Assembly: GCA_902464175.1 (NCBI GenBank)
Contig: CABQHZ010000009.1
Location: 1-30,383, forward strand
Direction of reading: 5' to 3'
Origin: an uncultured Collinsella sp.
GTDB taxonomy: Bacteria; Actinomycetota; Coriobacteriia; Coriobacteriales; Coriobacteriaceae
Length of the DNA stretch: 30,383 nucleotides
Part shown: positions 1-7,779 of the stretch, piece after piece
Layout of the letters: every line of letters starts with the position of its first letter
Position numbering within the stretch: the first letter of the stretch is position 1
The notes under the pieces: generated by a model
Database searches by the model: none
What the model saw: only the letters and a program-made list of their open reading frames with translations
Told to the model about the DNA's origin: nothing
Made by a program: the position numbers and the translations under genes

Positions 1-776
1 CGCCTGGTTCCAAGCGCGAAATCCTCTCGATTCCGTTCCAACAGACGGCTCGTTTTGTCCAAAAGCATGACGGCCTCAACTCGGGTGTCAACCCCACGGT
101 AAAGGAGGACGGCACCATCGTGGAGGCTCCTTGCGACGGTTTGGTGACCGACGAGGAGCGCACCGTGATCGATCGCGTGCTCAAGTACGAGAACCTGGGC
201 CGCCGCTACAACCCTGACAAGTCCGATGCCGTCAAGAACTGCTTTAACGAGTACGCCTCGCAGGAGGACATCGATGCCTATTTTGAGGTATGGGCCCAGA
301 TGTTTGAGAAAGATCCCGAGTGCTATATTTCGGCGCTTATCAATAACTACTATGGTTATTTTTATCCGAGCGCGCGCGATGCCTGGGTCTACAGCACGGC
401 GCGTAGTGCCGAGATCATGGCGCGTCCCGACAACCTCAAGTACTTCGACTTCCATCCGGTTGACAGCAACGTGGTGCGCTGGTGTGACCACCTGATCAAT
501 CTGTACCGTGTGGCGGTGCAGCGCATCCCGTTTATTTCGCTCACCATGAGCTCGGCCACCTATGTGTGGATCATGATCGCCGTGGTGGTCTACCTGCTGC
601 GTCGTCATTCATGGCGTGCGCTGGCGATCTGGGTGCCGCTGTTGGGCGTGCTCGCCGTGTGCCTGATTGGTCCGTGCAACGGCTCGACCTACATGCGCTA
701 CCTGTATCCGGTCATCGCCTGCATGCCCTTCGCCATCGGCGCCACCGTCACCCGCAGCGACTTCCTCTGGTCCTAA
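1..776 (+). CDS. DUF6020-like polytopic membrane protein, C-terminal part (5' end outside window)
   Basis: The reading frame is open from base 3 (codons begin CCT GGT TCC) to the TAA at 774-776, so about 257 C-terminal residues are visible and the true start lies upstream. An apparent GTG start at 120 is internal. The visible part begins with a soluble stretch containing SIPFQQTARF, then a conserved-looking block (VLKYENLGRRYNPDKSD ... NNYYGYFYPSARD), and ends with two or three hydrophobic segments in the last 90 residues. I associate this arrangement with the DUF6020 family, large membrane proteins resembling glycosyltransferase or polymer-handling enzymes; this is from memory. The catalytic region, if any, would be in the missing N-terminal part. 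Its reaction cannot be stated. Confidence 0.75.
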   Translation, partial: PGSKREILSIPFQQTARFVQKHDGLNSGVNPTVKEDGTIVEAPCDGLVTDEERTVIDRVLKYENLGRRYNPDKSDAVKNCFNEYASQEDIDAYFEVWAQMFEKDPECYISALINNYYGYFYPSARDAWVYSTARSAEIMARPDNLKYFDFHPVDSNVVRWCDHLINLYRVAVQRIPFISLTMSSATYVWIMIAVVVYLLRRHSWRALAIWVPLLGVLAVCLIGPCNGSTYMRYLYPVIACMPFAIGATVTRSDFLWS

Positions 777-777
777 C

Positions 778-820
778 TTGGTGCATTGGGGTCAGGTTTC
801 TTTGCACCAAAGGGGACATC
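778..820 (+). repeat. REP-like hairpin directly after a stop codon
   Basis: TTGGTGCA (778-785) and TGCACCAA (803-810) form a perfect 8-bp stem around a 17-nt loop carrying GGGGTCAGGTTT. The element begins two bases after the stop codon at 776. The loop core resembles the GGGACAGGTTT and GTGACAGGTTT cores of the copies at 3390 and 29061. There is no T-run, so it is not a standard terminator. Confidence 0.5.
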
Positions 821-940
821 ATCACGACGCCTTCATTTTGGGGTTTATCTCGCAGGCTAGTAGGTATATCATAACGACGTTTGTTTATATTGCCCGAGCA
901 TCTGCGCTGGGCTTTAGGTCGAAACCGATAGGAGACACGT

Positions 941-1747
941 ATGTCCGGACACTCTAAGTGGGCCACAACCAAGCATCGTAAGGGCGCGCAGGACGCCAAG
1001 CGTTCCGCCCTCTTCTCCAAGCTCAGCCGCAACATCACCGTTGCTGCCCGTCTCGGCGGTGACCCGCTGCCCGAGAACAACGCCAGCCTCGCCGCTGCCG
1101 TTGCCAAGGCCAAGGCTCAGTCCATGCCTAAGGACAAGATTAAGTCCGCTATCGACAAGGCTTTTGGTTCGGGTGCCGATGCCGCCGTCTACGAGAACAT
1201 CGTGTACGAGGGCTACGGTCCCGCCGGTGTCGCCGTCTACGTCGATTGCCTGACCGACAATCGCAACCGTACCGCCGCTGATGTCCGTTCCGCCTTCTCC
1301 CACGCTGGTGGCAACCTGGGCACCTCCGGCTCCGTCGCCTTCCAGTTTGAGCGCAAGGGCCAGATCGTCGTCGCCAAGGAGATCCTGGACGAGAACGCCA
1401 AGAAGGAGACCATGATCGCCAACGGTGCTGCCGGTGACGAGGATGAGTTCATGATGGCCATCGCCGAGGCCGGTGGCGAAGACTACGAGGACGCCGGCGA
1501 GGAGTGGATCGTCTGGACTACTGCCAACGAGGTCATGGCTGTCTCCAAGGCGCTCGAGGAGCAGGGCGTCCAGGTCAAGGGCTCCGAGACCACCATGGTC
1601 CCGACCACCCCGACCGAGGTCTCCGGCGCCGACGCCAAGAAGGTCCAGCGCCTCATCGACCGTCTTGAGGAGCTCGACGACGTCCAGGATGTTTACAGCA
1701 CCATGGACATGACCGACGAGGTCATCGCTGCCCTCGAGGAGGAGTAG
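941..1747 (+). CDS. yebC: YebC/PmpR family protein
   Basis: 268-residue cytoplasmic protein with the family's invariant N-terminus, MSGHSKWATTKHRKGAQD, which fixes the start; AGGAG lies just upstream at about 932-936. Later family blocks are visible, including DKIKSAIDKAFG, the YEGYGPAGVAVYVDCLTDNRNRTAADVR region split as YEGYGPAGVAVYV and DNRNRTAADVR, and the C-terminal VQRLIDRLEELDDVQDVYS. The family was first described as DNA-binding regulators (PmpR in Pseudomonas). More recent work links YebC-type proteins to helping ribosomes through difficult sequences, so the role should be treated as open. It is a single-gene unit closed by the terminator at 1817-1860. It is slightly longer than the usual 240-250 residues, with extra acidic residues. 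Confidence 0.95.
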   Translation: MSGHSKWATTKHRKGAQDAKRSALFSKLSRNITVAARLGGDPLPENNASLAAAVAKAKAQSMPKDKIKSAIDKAFGSGADAAVYENIVYEGYGPAGVAVYVDCLTDNRNRTAADVRSAFSHAGGNLGTSGSVAFQFERKGQIVVAKEILDENAKKETMIANGAAGDEDEFMMAIAEAGGEDYEDAGEEWIVWTTANEVMAVSKALEEQGVQVKGSETTMVPTTPTEVSGADAKKVQRLIDRLEELDDVQDVYSTMDMTDEVIAALEEE

Positions 1748-1816
1748 CGCCCGCACGGGTTAAGCCGTGCATATCTGGGCATAATGAAGCGAGCATGCAA
1801 GCCTCGTGGAATAGAT

Positions 1817-1860
1817 GAGCCGGATCCGCGTGCGTAGAGCACCGGACCCGGCTCTTTTAT
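1817..1860 (+). terminator. Intrinsic terminator after yebC
   Basis: GAGCCGGATCCG (1817-1828) pairs with CGGACCCGGCTC (1843-1854) with a single A-C mismatch, followed by TTTTAT. It lies 70 bases after the yebC stop. Confidence 0.85.
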
Positions 1861-1863
1861 AAT
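1858..1863 (+). promoter_or_regulatory. Candidate -10 element for the asp23-type cluster
   Basis: A perfect TATAAT begins inside the T-tail of the yebC terminator, 50 bases before the amaP-like start. No convincing -35 hexamer is seen 16-18 bases upstream, where the terminator stem lies, so this is tentative. Confidence 0.3.
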
Positions 1864-1913
1864 GATGCGAACCGTTTTGCATTTCGAGAGCCGAGATTTG
1901 AAGGGAGCGCCGC

Positions 1914-2459
1914 GTGCGCGTACTCAAACGAGCCCTAGCGATCGTGTATCTTGCCGCCACCATCGTGGCGCTGGGTACGCTTGTCTGCCAGTTTTGGGGG
2001 CCGTATACGTATCGCTTTATGCTGCTGATGCGCGACCCCATGCCGCGCGTCGTCGTCACGGCGTGCGCCGGCGTCGTGGCGATCGGCGTGCTGGTAAGCT
2101 TTTTCCGCCTGATGTTCGCCCGTCGCGAGCCGTCCTGCGTGCATCCGGCGGGGGAGCGCAATATCGAGGTTACCCTTGCGGCGCTTTCTTCGTGCGCCAG
2201 GGTTGCTGCCGAGCGCGACGACCGCGTGATGGTCGAGCATGTCGAGGCCCGCGTCCAAGGCCCCGACGATTCGCACGTCCGTTTTAAGGTCGAGGCTATC
2301 GCGCTTGACGATAAGGACGTGGCATCTCTGGCTACCGCGATGCAGCAGCGCATCGAAGAAGCCTGCGATACCATGCTCGGCGCGCCGGGTACGACCGCGC
2401 GCGTCCGTTTTTTGCCGTCCAAGACTACCGTCCAGACCGTGGAGGTTTCCGGTGAGTGA
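1914..2459 (+). CDS. amaP: AmaP-like alkaline-shock-response membrane anchor protein
   Basis: 181-residue protein beginning at a GTG with AAGGGAG seven bases upstream. Two hydrophobic segments (about residues 5-28 and 46-67) are followed by a soluble domain with an Asp23-like alternating pattern (RVRFKVEAIAL... and ARVRFLPSKTTVQTVEV). In Firmicutes AmaP holds Asp23 at the membrane, and the same gene trio is found here: this gene, a DUF2273 protein and Asp23. Its last eight bases overlap the start of the next gene, so translation is probably coupled. The assignment rests on topology and neighbourhood more than on sequence identity. Confidence 0.75.
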   Translation: MRVLKRALAIVYLAATIVALGTLVCQFWGPYTYRFMLLMRDPMPRVVVTACAGVVAIGVLVSFFRLMFARREPSCVHPAGERNIEVTLAALSSCARVAAERDDRVMVEHVEARVQGPDDSHVRFKVEAIALDDKDVASLATAMQQRIEEACDTMLGAPGTTARVRFLPSKTTVQTVEVSGE

Positions 2460-2829
2460 TACCAATCAAGATAAGACCGCTCGTACGCCGCGCCTGACGA
2501 TTGACCAGAGCGCCACGCCGGCGAGCGAACCTGTTGATTCCAAAGCGGAGGCAACCGAGTTGCAAGACGCGGCAGCCGCGGATTTTGACGAGGCTATGGG
2601 TCTCATCAAGGGTACGGGCGCTGCCATCTGGAGCTATGCTGTACGTCATCCCAACACCACGCTCGGCGCCGTCGCCGGCTTTATCCTCGCCGTGTTGGTG
2701 CTCACGTTGGGCCTGTGGGACACGCTCGTCATTGCATTCTTCGTGCTGATCGGCGCTGTGATCGGCCAAATTCGCGACGGCGAGAACGGGATCGTCAACT
2801 TCTTCGGCCGTTTGTTTAGCGGCCGCTAA
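2452..2829 (+). CDS. DUF2273 small membrane protein
   Basis: 125-residue protein starting at GTG 2452, with GGAGG at 2441-2445. The start overlaps the amaP stop by eight bases. A longer frame extends upstream inside amaP, but this GTG has the ribosome site and gives the family's usual compact size. The N-terminal half (residues 1-60) is polar. It is followed by two hydrophobic segments separated by a short turn (TLGAVAGFILAVLVLTLGLW and TLVIAFFVLIGAVIG), then the typical IRDGENG and NFFGRLF ending. DUF2273 proteins accompany Asp23 genes in many Gram-positive bacteria; their exact role is unknown. Confidence 0.85.
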   Translation: MSDTNQDKTARTPRLTIDQSATPASEPVDSKAEATELQDAAAADFDEAMGLIKGTGAAIWSYAVRHPNTTLGAVAGFILAVLVLTLGLWDTLVIAFFVLIGAVIGQIRDGENGIVNFFGRLFSGR

Positions 2830-2873
2830 TATGTATTCGACTGTCGCATCCGCGGCAGGCATAAGGAGGAACC

Positions 2874-3389
2874 ATGGCTTTTAATACGAAGGTCGATGTA
2901 GCCGATACCGAGCTCGAGGCAGACGAGACCGTCGCCGCCGAGGCCGAGGACGTAACGCTCGAGGACGAGGCGCTCGTCGAGGCCGAGTCCGATACGGATG
3001 AGGACGACGAGGAGGCGGACGAGTCCGAGGACTCGCTGACCTATTCCAACGGCGTGATCGAGAAGATCGTTGCCATGGCCACCCGCGAGGTTCCGCACGT
3101 TCTGGGCATGAAGGGTAACCTCATGCACTTTGTGCAGGAGCAGTTTGGTGCCGAGAACCTGACCAAGGGCGTGACGGTCGAGGTCACCGATGACAATCGC
3201 GTGGTCGTCAACATCTCCGTCATCATCGAGTACGGCGCCTATGCACCCGCGATCTTCGACGATGTCAAGGCGCGCGTCACCGAGCGCCTTGCCGCGATGA
3301 CCGGCCTTGAGGTGGCGGGCGTCAACCTGCGCATCGAAGACGTCATCACCCCCGAGGAGTACGAGCACCGCACCAGCCAGCACGAATAA
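2874..3389 (+). CDS. Asp23/Gls24 family envelope stress protein
   Basis: 171-residue protein with AAGGAGG at 2864-2870 and an ATG start. Residues 8-54 are strongly acidic and probably disordered. The Asp23 domain follows, from SNGVIEKIVAMATREVPHV through VTVEVTDDNRVVVNISVIIEYG to VAGVNLRIEDVITPEEYE. Asp23 proteins lie under the membrane, bind AmaP and take part in cell-envelope homeostasis. The gene is last in the three-gene cluster, 44 bases after the DUF2273 gene, and is closed by the terminator at 3442. The long acidic N-terminus is more pronounced than in the Staphylococcus protein. Confidence 0.9.
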   Translation: MAFNTKVDVADTELEADETVAAEAEDVTLEDEALVEAESDTDEDDEEADESEDSLTYSNGVIEKIVAMATREVPHVLGMKGNLMHFVQEQFGAENLTKGVTVEVTDDNRVVVNISVIIEYGAYAPAIFDDVKARVTERLAAMTGLEVAGVNLRIEDVITPEEYEHRTSQHE

Positions 3390-3440
3390 CCTTCCAAAAA
3401 GGGACAGGTTTGTTTTGGCAGGTTTTATCTGCGAAAACGT
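3390..3440 (+). repeat. 51-bp intergenic repeat, copy 1 (REP-like)
   Basis: This stretch matches 29061-29111 at 47 of 51 positions. It starts on the first base after the asp23 stop codon. CCAAAA (3394-3399) and TTTTGG (3413-3418) can pair around a loop with GGGACAGGTTT. The second half, beginning GCAGGTTTTATCTG, is also conserved. Confidence 0.85.
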
Positions 3441-3441
3441 T

Positions 3442-3484
3442 AAACGGCCGACCGCGCAAGCAAAAGCGTGGCCGGCCGTTTTTG
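3442..3484 (+). terminator. Intrinsic terminator after asp23
   Basis: AAACGGCCG (3442-3450) pairs with CGGCCGTTT (3473-3481). The stem continues inward through CCGCG/CGTGG after one mismatch, and ends in a run of five T. Confidence 0.85.
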
Positions 3485-3524
3485 TACGCTCCCGATATAG
3501 TCATACCGCTCGTCTAACTAAGGG

Positions 3525-3552
3525 TTGCAATCCCCGCGTTCCGCGTTACTCT
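3525..3552 (+). promoter_or_regulatory. Candidate promoter of the YitT-family gene
   Basis: TTGCAA (3525-3530) and TACTCT (3547-3552) are separated by 16 bases and lie about 45 bases before the start at 3596. The match to a housekeeping sigma-factor promoter is moderate. Confidence 0.4.
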
Positions 3553-3595
3553 AATGGGCGCATTGTTTCCAAATTGTTAACGAGGGGTTGCCGTA

Positions 3596-4618
3596 ATGGC
3601 CGACGAGCACGAAACAGAAAGCAAGGCATGGGCAATTGAGGCCGCTGCGGCAGAGGCGGCGTCGCGTGCTGCCGAGGAGGTGCATCGTCCTCCCGTAGTG
3701 CCGATGGAGCGCGTGGTCGATCGCGATGTTATCGAGCGGGGCGAGCGCGCTGGTCGCAAGCGCAGCCAGGAGCCGGGCTTTCCGCGCTTTTTTGCCGAGC
3801 TCAATTTGGGCCTGATCCTCACGGCCTTTGCCATCGTCGCGTTTAAAACCCCTAATCACTTTGCTTTTGGCGGCACCTCGGGCGTGTCGGTCATTCTGTC
3901 CACGCTGTTCCCGACCCTGCCCGTCGGCGTCTTTATGTGGATTATCAATGCGGTCCTGGTCGTTCTGGGCTTTATCTTTTTGGAGCGCAAGGCAATCCTG
4001 TGGAGTGTCTTTGCCTCGTTTGCGCTGTCCGCCTATGTTTCGCTGTTTGAGCTCTTTATTCCGACCGATGTCTCGATGACGGGCGATATGTGGCTCGACC
4101 TGTGCTTTGCCGTGATTCTGCCGGCGCTCGGCAGCGCCATCGTCTTTGATATTGGTGCCTCGACGGGCGGCACGGACATCCTCGCCATGATTCTCAAACG
4201 CCGCACGACGCTTGAGATCGGCCGTGCGCTGCTGCTGGTCGATATCGGCATCGTGACCATTGCGGCCTTCTTGTACGGTCCGCGCGTCGGTCTGTACTGC
4301 GTGCTCGGCCTGTTTGCCAAGACGCTTGTGGTCGACAAAGCCATCGAGAGCATTCACCTGCGTAAAGTCTGCACGGTCATTTGCTCCGAGCCCCTTAAGG
4401 TCGAGGAGTTTATCGTCAAGCATCTCAACCGTACGGCGACCATCAGTCGCGGCTACGGTGCCTTCTCGGGCAAGTGCGTGACGGTGATCATGAGCGTGCT
4501 GAGTCGTCGCGAGGCCGTGCAGCTGCGTCGCTACGCGCGTGAGATCGATCCGGGTGCCTTTATCACGATTGTCGACAGCTCCGAGATCGTCGGCAAGGGT
4601 TTCCGCGGAACGAACTAA
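3596..4618 (+). CDS. YitT family membrane protein (DUF161 plus DUF2179)
   Basis: 340-residue protein; GAGGGG lies ten bases before the ATG. Residues 1-65 are polar and charged. About five hydrophobic segments follow (roughly residues 68-235), including the family block HFAFGGTSGVSVIL and the DIGASTGGTDILAMIL loop. The cytoplasmic C-terminal DUF2179 domain (about 250-335) contains ATISRGYGAFSGK and IDPGAFITIVDSSEIVGKGF. The last block (GxGF) is typical of the family. YitT proteins are thought to be transporters or membrane sensors, but no substrate is established. The N-terminal extension is longer than in most relatives. The gene is monocistronic, with a terminator upstream. Confidence 0.9.
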   Translation: MADEHETESKAWAIEAAAAEAASRAAEEVHRPPVVPMERVVDRDVIERGERAGRKRSQEPGFPRFFAELNLGLILTAFAIVAFKTPNHFAFGGTSGVSVILSTLFPTLPVGVFMWIINAVLVVLGFIFLERKAILWSVFASFALSAYVSLFELFIPTDVSMTGDMWLDLCFAVILPALGSAIVFDIGASTGGTDILAMILKRRTTLEIGRALLLVDIGIVTIAAFLYGPRVGLYCVLGLFAKTLVVDKAIESIHLRKVCTVICSEPLKVEEFIVKHLNRTATISRGYGAFSGKCVTVIMSVLSRREAVQLRRYAREIDPGAFITIVDSSEIVGKGFRGTN

Positions 4619-4768
4619 CGCGGTCGAGCCCATCAAACAATCGAATAGCGCCCTGCGCATTGCAAATGCGTCATGTTGGAGTATTTGTCCCCACATTGGG
4701 TGATAATGATGCCAAAGACATCGTTTGCGATCCAGATGATTCGCTCAAGATACGAAGGGATGATCTCG

Positions 4769-6007
4769 ATGTTCTGTTCGCAGTGTGGTGCCCCCATGGG
4801 CGATAACGACAAGTTCTGCGGCGCGTGTGGTGCCCCCAATGCCGGTGCCGCAGCCTCTGCCCCTCAGGGTCAGCCCCAGCAGTTTGTTCCGCAACCGCCC
4901 GTGGCGAATGCGTCCAAGGGCTGTGTGGCTCAGGCGTTTGAGGATATGACCAAGACGCCGGGCGTGCTGCAGCGCGTGTGCCAGATTGCCTTTTTACCGG
5001 CGCTGATTTGTGTTGTGTCGGTACTCGTGCTGTTTATTCCCGTTATTGGCGGCATTGCAGCTGCCATCGGCTTTTTGGCAGCTTGCATTGCGAGCGTGTG
5101 TGGTTCCGGCTTTGGTATTGAGTGGGGTCGCGATCTGTCGCTCAAGGTTGATGACGGTATGGATCGTCCACTCATGCGTTCCACGTCGTTTGGCCTCGGA
5201 GTCTTTTCGAGCGTTATCTCGGTCGTGCTCGAGGTTTTTGCTGCCATTCCCGTTATCGGTGTAGTGCTTTCGCTGGTGGAGAGCGTGGTAATTGGCGCCG
5301 CGGGCTCGTATTCGTATTACGGCTCTTATGCACTCGAGGCAGCGCTGTTCGGCTCGCTTGGCCTGCTTGTCCTGGCTATGATTGCCACGGCGGTCTTGGG
5401 GGTCTTCTTTAAGATGTTCGCCGACATTGCCGTGATGCACTTTGCGGTGACCGGTCGTGTCGAGAGCGCGTTTTCGCTCGATAAGGTCTGGGCGGCCTTT
5501 AAGCACAACAAGACCAAACTGTTCTGCGCTTCGTTCCTTCCCGAGTTTTTGACGGGTCTGGTCGCCAACGTTGTCACCTGGATCCTGACGCTCGTCTTTG
5601 GCACCATTGCCTCTGTCGGTATGTATAGCTACTACTACCGTCCTTCGGCTATTGAGGCGCTTGTTACCGGCGGTGGCATCACGCTCGTATTGTTCTTGGT
5701 GCTGACGGCGTTTGTCACGGTATTCCTCACGGTCTTTGGCAAGATGCTCAAGCATCGTGCCGTTGGCTATTGGGTAGCGCGTTATGCAGCTGAATGGGCT
5801 GATGAGGATAAGGATGACGTCCTGACCTTTGTGCTGCCGTTTGAGAAGAAGTCTGCTCCGGCTGGTTTTAGCGCCGACGCAGCGCCCGTATCCGATTCCG
5901 CTGCGGCGCCGGCGCCTGCGCCCGAGCCCGAGCCCGCGCCCGTGCCTGAGCCTGAGCCTGAGCCCGAGCCTGCGCCAAGCTCCGACGAGGACCCGCAGGA
6001 CGAGTAA
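4769..6007 (+). CDS. Zinc-ribbon membrane protein with DUF4013-like domain
   Basis: 412 residues if the start is ATG 4769, chosen because GAAGGGA ends eight bases before it and because it places the zinc ribbon at the N-terminus; upstream in-frame ATGs at 4673 and 4760 lack this. The ribbon MFCSQCGAPMGDNDKFCGAC has two CxxC knuckles. A Gln/Pro linker follows, then a polytopic region (about residues 60-355) with six or so hydrophobic segments rich in Val, Ile and Gly. This resembles the DUF4013 family. The last 30 residues are a low-complexity Pro-Ala-Glu tail. Function is unknown. The ribbon may act in protein contact rather than DNA binding. Confidence 0.75.
   Translation: MFCSQCGAPMGDNDKFCGACGAPNAGAAASAPQGQPQQFVPQPPVANASKGCVAQAFEDMTKTPGVLQRVCQIAFLPALICVVSVLVLFIPVIGGIAAAIGFLAACIASVCGSGFGIEWGRDLSLKVDDGMDRPLMRSTSFGLGVFSSVISVVLEVFAAIPVIGVVLSLVESVVIGAAGSYSYYGSYALEAALFGSLGLLVLAMIATAVLGVFFKMFADIAVMHFAVTGRVESAFSLDKVWAAFKHNKTKLFCASFLPEFLTGLVANVVTWILTLVFGTIASVGMYSYYYRPSAIEALVTGGGITLVLFLVLTAFVTVFLTVFGKMLKHRAVGYWVARYAAEWADEDKDDVLTFVLPFEKKSAPAGFSADAAPVSDSAAAPAPAPEPEPAPVPEPEPEPEPAPSSDEDPQDE
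5905..5982 (+). repeat. Low-complexity Pro/Ala/Glu coding repeat
   Basis: A run of GCG-CC, CCC-GAG and CCT-GAG codons encodes PAPAPEPEPAPVPEPEPEPE and similar. Such tracts vary in length by slippage and can span cell-wall layers; neither is demonstrated here. Confidence 0.75.
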
Positions 6008-6066
6008 CCCTGCCACCTGCCATTTGGGGACGGGGTAGAAACGGTAGAAATAGCGCTTGACAAATA

Positions 6067-6102
6067 AGCGGGGGCGGACGTGCCGAAGCGTCCGCCCCCG
6101 CT
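6067..6102. terminator. Bidirectional terminator between convergent genes
   Basis: A perfect 14-bp stem (6067-6080 with 6089-6102, AGCGGGGGCGGACG) encloses an 8-nt loop between the convergent ends of the DUF4013 gene and the M20 gene. Only short T-rich tails are present on each side (TTGAT on +, TATTTGT on -). Confidence 0.75.
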
Positions 6103-6147
6103 TTGATATCGCGATGCGGCTATGACTGCGAGATGGTCGTGGATCGA

Positions 6148-7611
6148 CTACTCGTTGTGCTTCTCCTCGCGGCGGGCGGCGGCGCGAGCGTCGTGGATGC
6201 CCTTGATTGCGGCGTGTCGGGCGGTGCGGGCATCGTGCATGGCGTCGCGGGCCTCGGCGGCCGTGGCCTTGGCAGAGCGCAGTTTGGCTGCCAGGTCGGG
6301 ATTGGTCTCGGCGACCGCGGCAATCGTGGGGCCGTCGAGCTCTTCTTGTGTGGGCTCGGCCAAAAAGTCGATGGCATATTGGGCGGCCACCATGGAGCCC
6401 TTGGCCAGTACCGACTCGTCAATCTTGTAGAAGCAAGAATGTTGGGCGTACGTGGCGCCAATCTGGGGGTTGCGCGTGCCAACAAAGGCGAGCACGCCCG
6501 GTACGCGGCGCAGGTACTCTGAAAAATCCTCACCCGAGAGTGTGCCGCGATAATGGCCTTGGCCGGTGGGGCCCAGGCATTTGATTACTGCCTGGCGGCA
6601 GCGCTCGCTCGAGGCGGCATCGTTTTCGACCTTGTAATTGGCGATGGTGTAGTCGGTGAGCTCTGCCTCGGCGCCCAAGGCGGCCGCGGTATGCTCCACG
6701 ATGCGGCGCATGAGCTCCGGCATTTCCTCGTGGGTCGAATCTCCGTAGGTGCGCACCGTGCCGGCGAGGTAGGCCGTGCCGGCGATAACGTTGCGCGCGG
6801 TGCCGCCGTGCAGCTCGCCGACGGTAATGACGGCCGGCTCGTAGGGACTGATCTCGCGCGAAACGATGGTCTGCAGAGCGTTGACGATCTCGGCGGCAAC
6901 CATAACGGCGTCGTGACCGCGCTGGGGCATGGCGCCGTGGCACGAGGTGCCGCGGACGTCGATGCGGAACCAGTCGGTATTGGCCATGCGCGGTCCGGGC
7001 TCGCAGCTCACGGTGCCGGCGTCGACCTCACTCCAGATGTGCGCGGCGTAGGCGCCATCGACGCCGTCGAGCACGCCCGTGCCGATCATGAGCTTGGCGC
7101 CCTGGCCGTTTTCCTCGCTGGGCTGGAAGACGATACGGACTTCGCCGTGGATGTCGTCGGTCATATGGCGCAGGATTTGCAGCGTGCCGAGCATCATGGC
7201 GATGTGGCAGTCGTGGCCGCAGGCGTGCATGCAGCCCTCGTTGACGCTGGCAAACTCCTCGCCGGTCTGCTCGGTGACGGGCAGGGCGTCGATGTCGGCG
7301 CGCAGCAGGATGCGGCGGCGTGGCGTGCCGTCCTCGCGATAGGCGTCGGGCGCGGTGCCGCGAAGGGTCGCCACCAGGCCCGTCTTGAGGGGACGCTCGT
7401 AGGGGATATTCATGGCGTCGAGTTGGTTGGCGATGTCGGAGGTCGTGCGCTCCTCGGCAAGGCTCAGCTCCGGGTGCTTATGGAAGTGCCGGCGCTGCTT
7501 GATGATATAGGGTTCAAACTCGGTAGCGATATCTTGGATGGCTGCGGTGACGTCGTCAGCCGCTCGCACTTCGGCCGCCGCCATAATCTGCTGTGCCTTG
7601 GTCTTCGTCAT
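6148..7611 (-). CDS. M20 family metallo-amidohydrolase
   Basis: 487 residues from the ATG at 7611, which is preceded on the - strand by AAGGAG at good distance. The frame runs open further upstream, but without a ribosome site or homologous sequence. Family motifs include RRHFHKHPELS (41-50), the metal and catalytic block LLRADIDALPV (D106, D108), HACGHDCHIAMM with the metal-binding Cys131 and His133, QPSEENGQGA (E166, E167), and the lid-domain SCHGAMPQRGHD. The Cys-His metal site is typical of the IAA-amino-acid, hippurate and N-acyl-amino-acid hydrolase branch. The substrate is probably an N-acylated amino acid or short peptide. The last 60 residues form an unusual Ala/Arg-rich, probably helical tail. 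It is divergent from the amidohydrolase at 7780. Confidence 0.9.
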   Translation of the reverse strand: MTKTKAQQIMAAAEVRAADDVTAAIQDIATEFEPYIIKQRRHFHKHPELSLAEERTTSDIANQLDAMNIPYERPLKTGLVATLRGTAPDAYREDGTPRRRILLRADIDALPVTEQTGEEFASVNEGCMHACGHDCHIAMMLGTLQILRHMTDDIHGEVRIVFQPSEENGQGAKLMIGTGVLDGVDGAYAAHIWSEVDAGTVSCEPGPRMANTDWFRIDVRGTSCHGAMPQRGHDAVMVAAEIVNALQTIVSREISPYEPAVITVGELHGGTARNVIAGTAYLAGTVRTYGDSTHEEMPELMRRIVEHTAAALGAEAELTDYTIANYKVENDAASSERCRQAVIKCLGPTGQGHYRGTLSGEDFSEYLRRVPGVLAFVGTRNPQIGATYAQHSCFYKIDESVLAKGSMVAAQYAIDFLAEPTQEELDGPTIAAVAETNPDLAAKLRSAKATAAEARDAMHDARTARHAAIKGIHDARAAARREEKHNE

Positions 7612-7779
7612 GGTCGATTTGCTCCTTGCTGGGTTGATCGCAAAATCGTACAGGCTCTCTCCAGTATGCCACCTGCCGCTAGGGCTGGTAAAGTTGCCGT
7701 TTGCCGCTTGGGGTTTTGTTACAAGGGCGGGGGAGTACACTCGGGGGTGTTGAATTTCCTGCCAGAGATGGGGATGCCC

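Noticed and set aside
6008..6060. GGGGACGGGG stretch as another REP-like copy
   Set aside because: No flanking inverted repeat and too little similarity to the other copies.
6553..7779. Upstream extension of the amidohydrolase frame across the M20 gene
   Set aside because: It is antisense to the M20 gene; homology begins only at about 7780.
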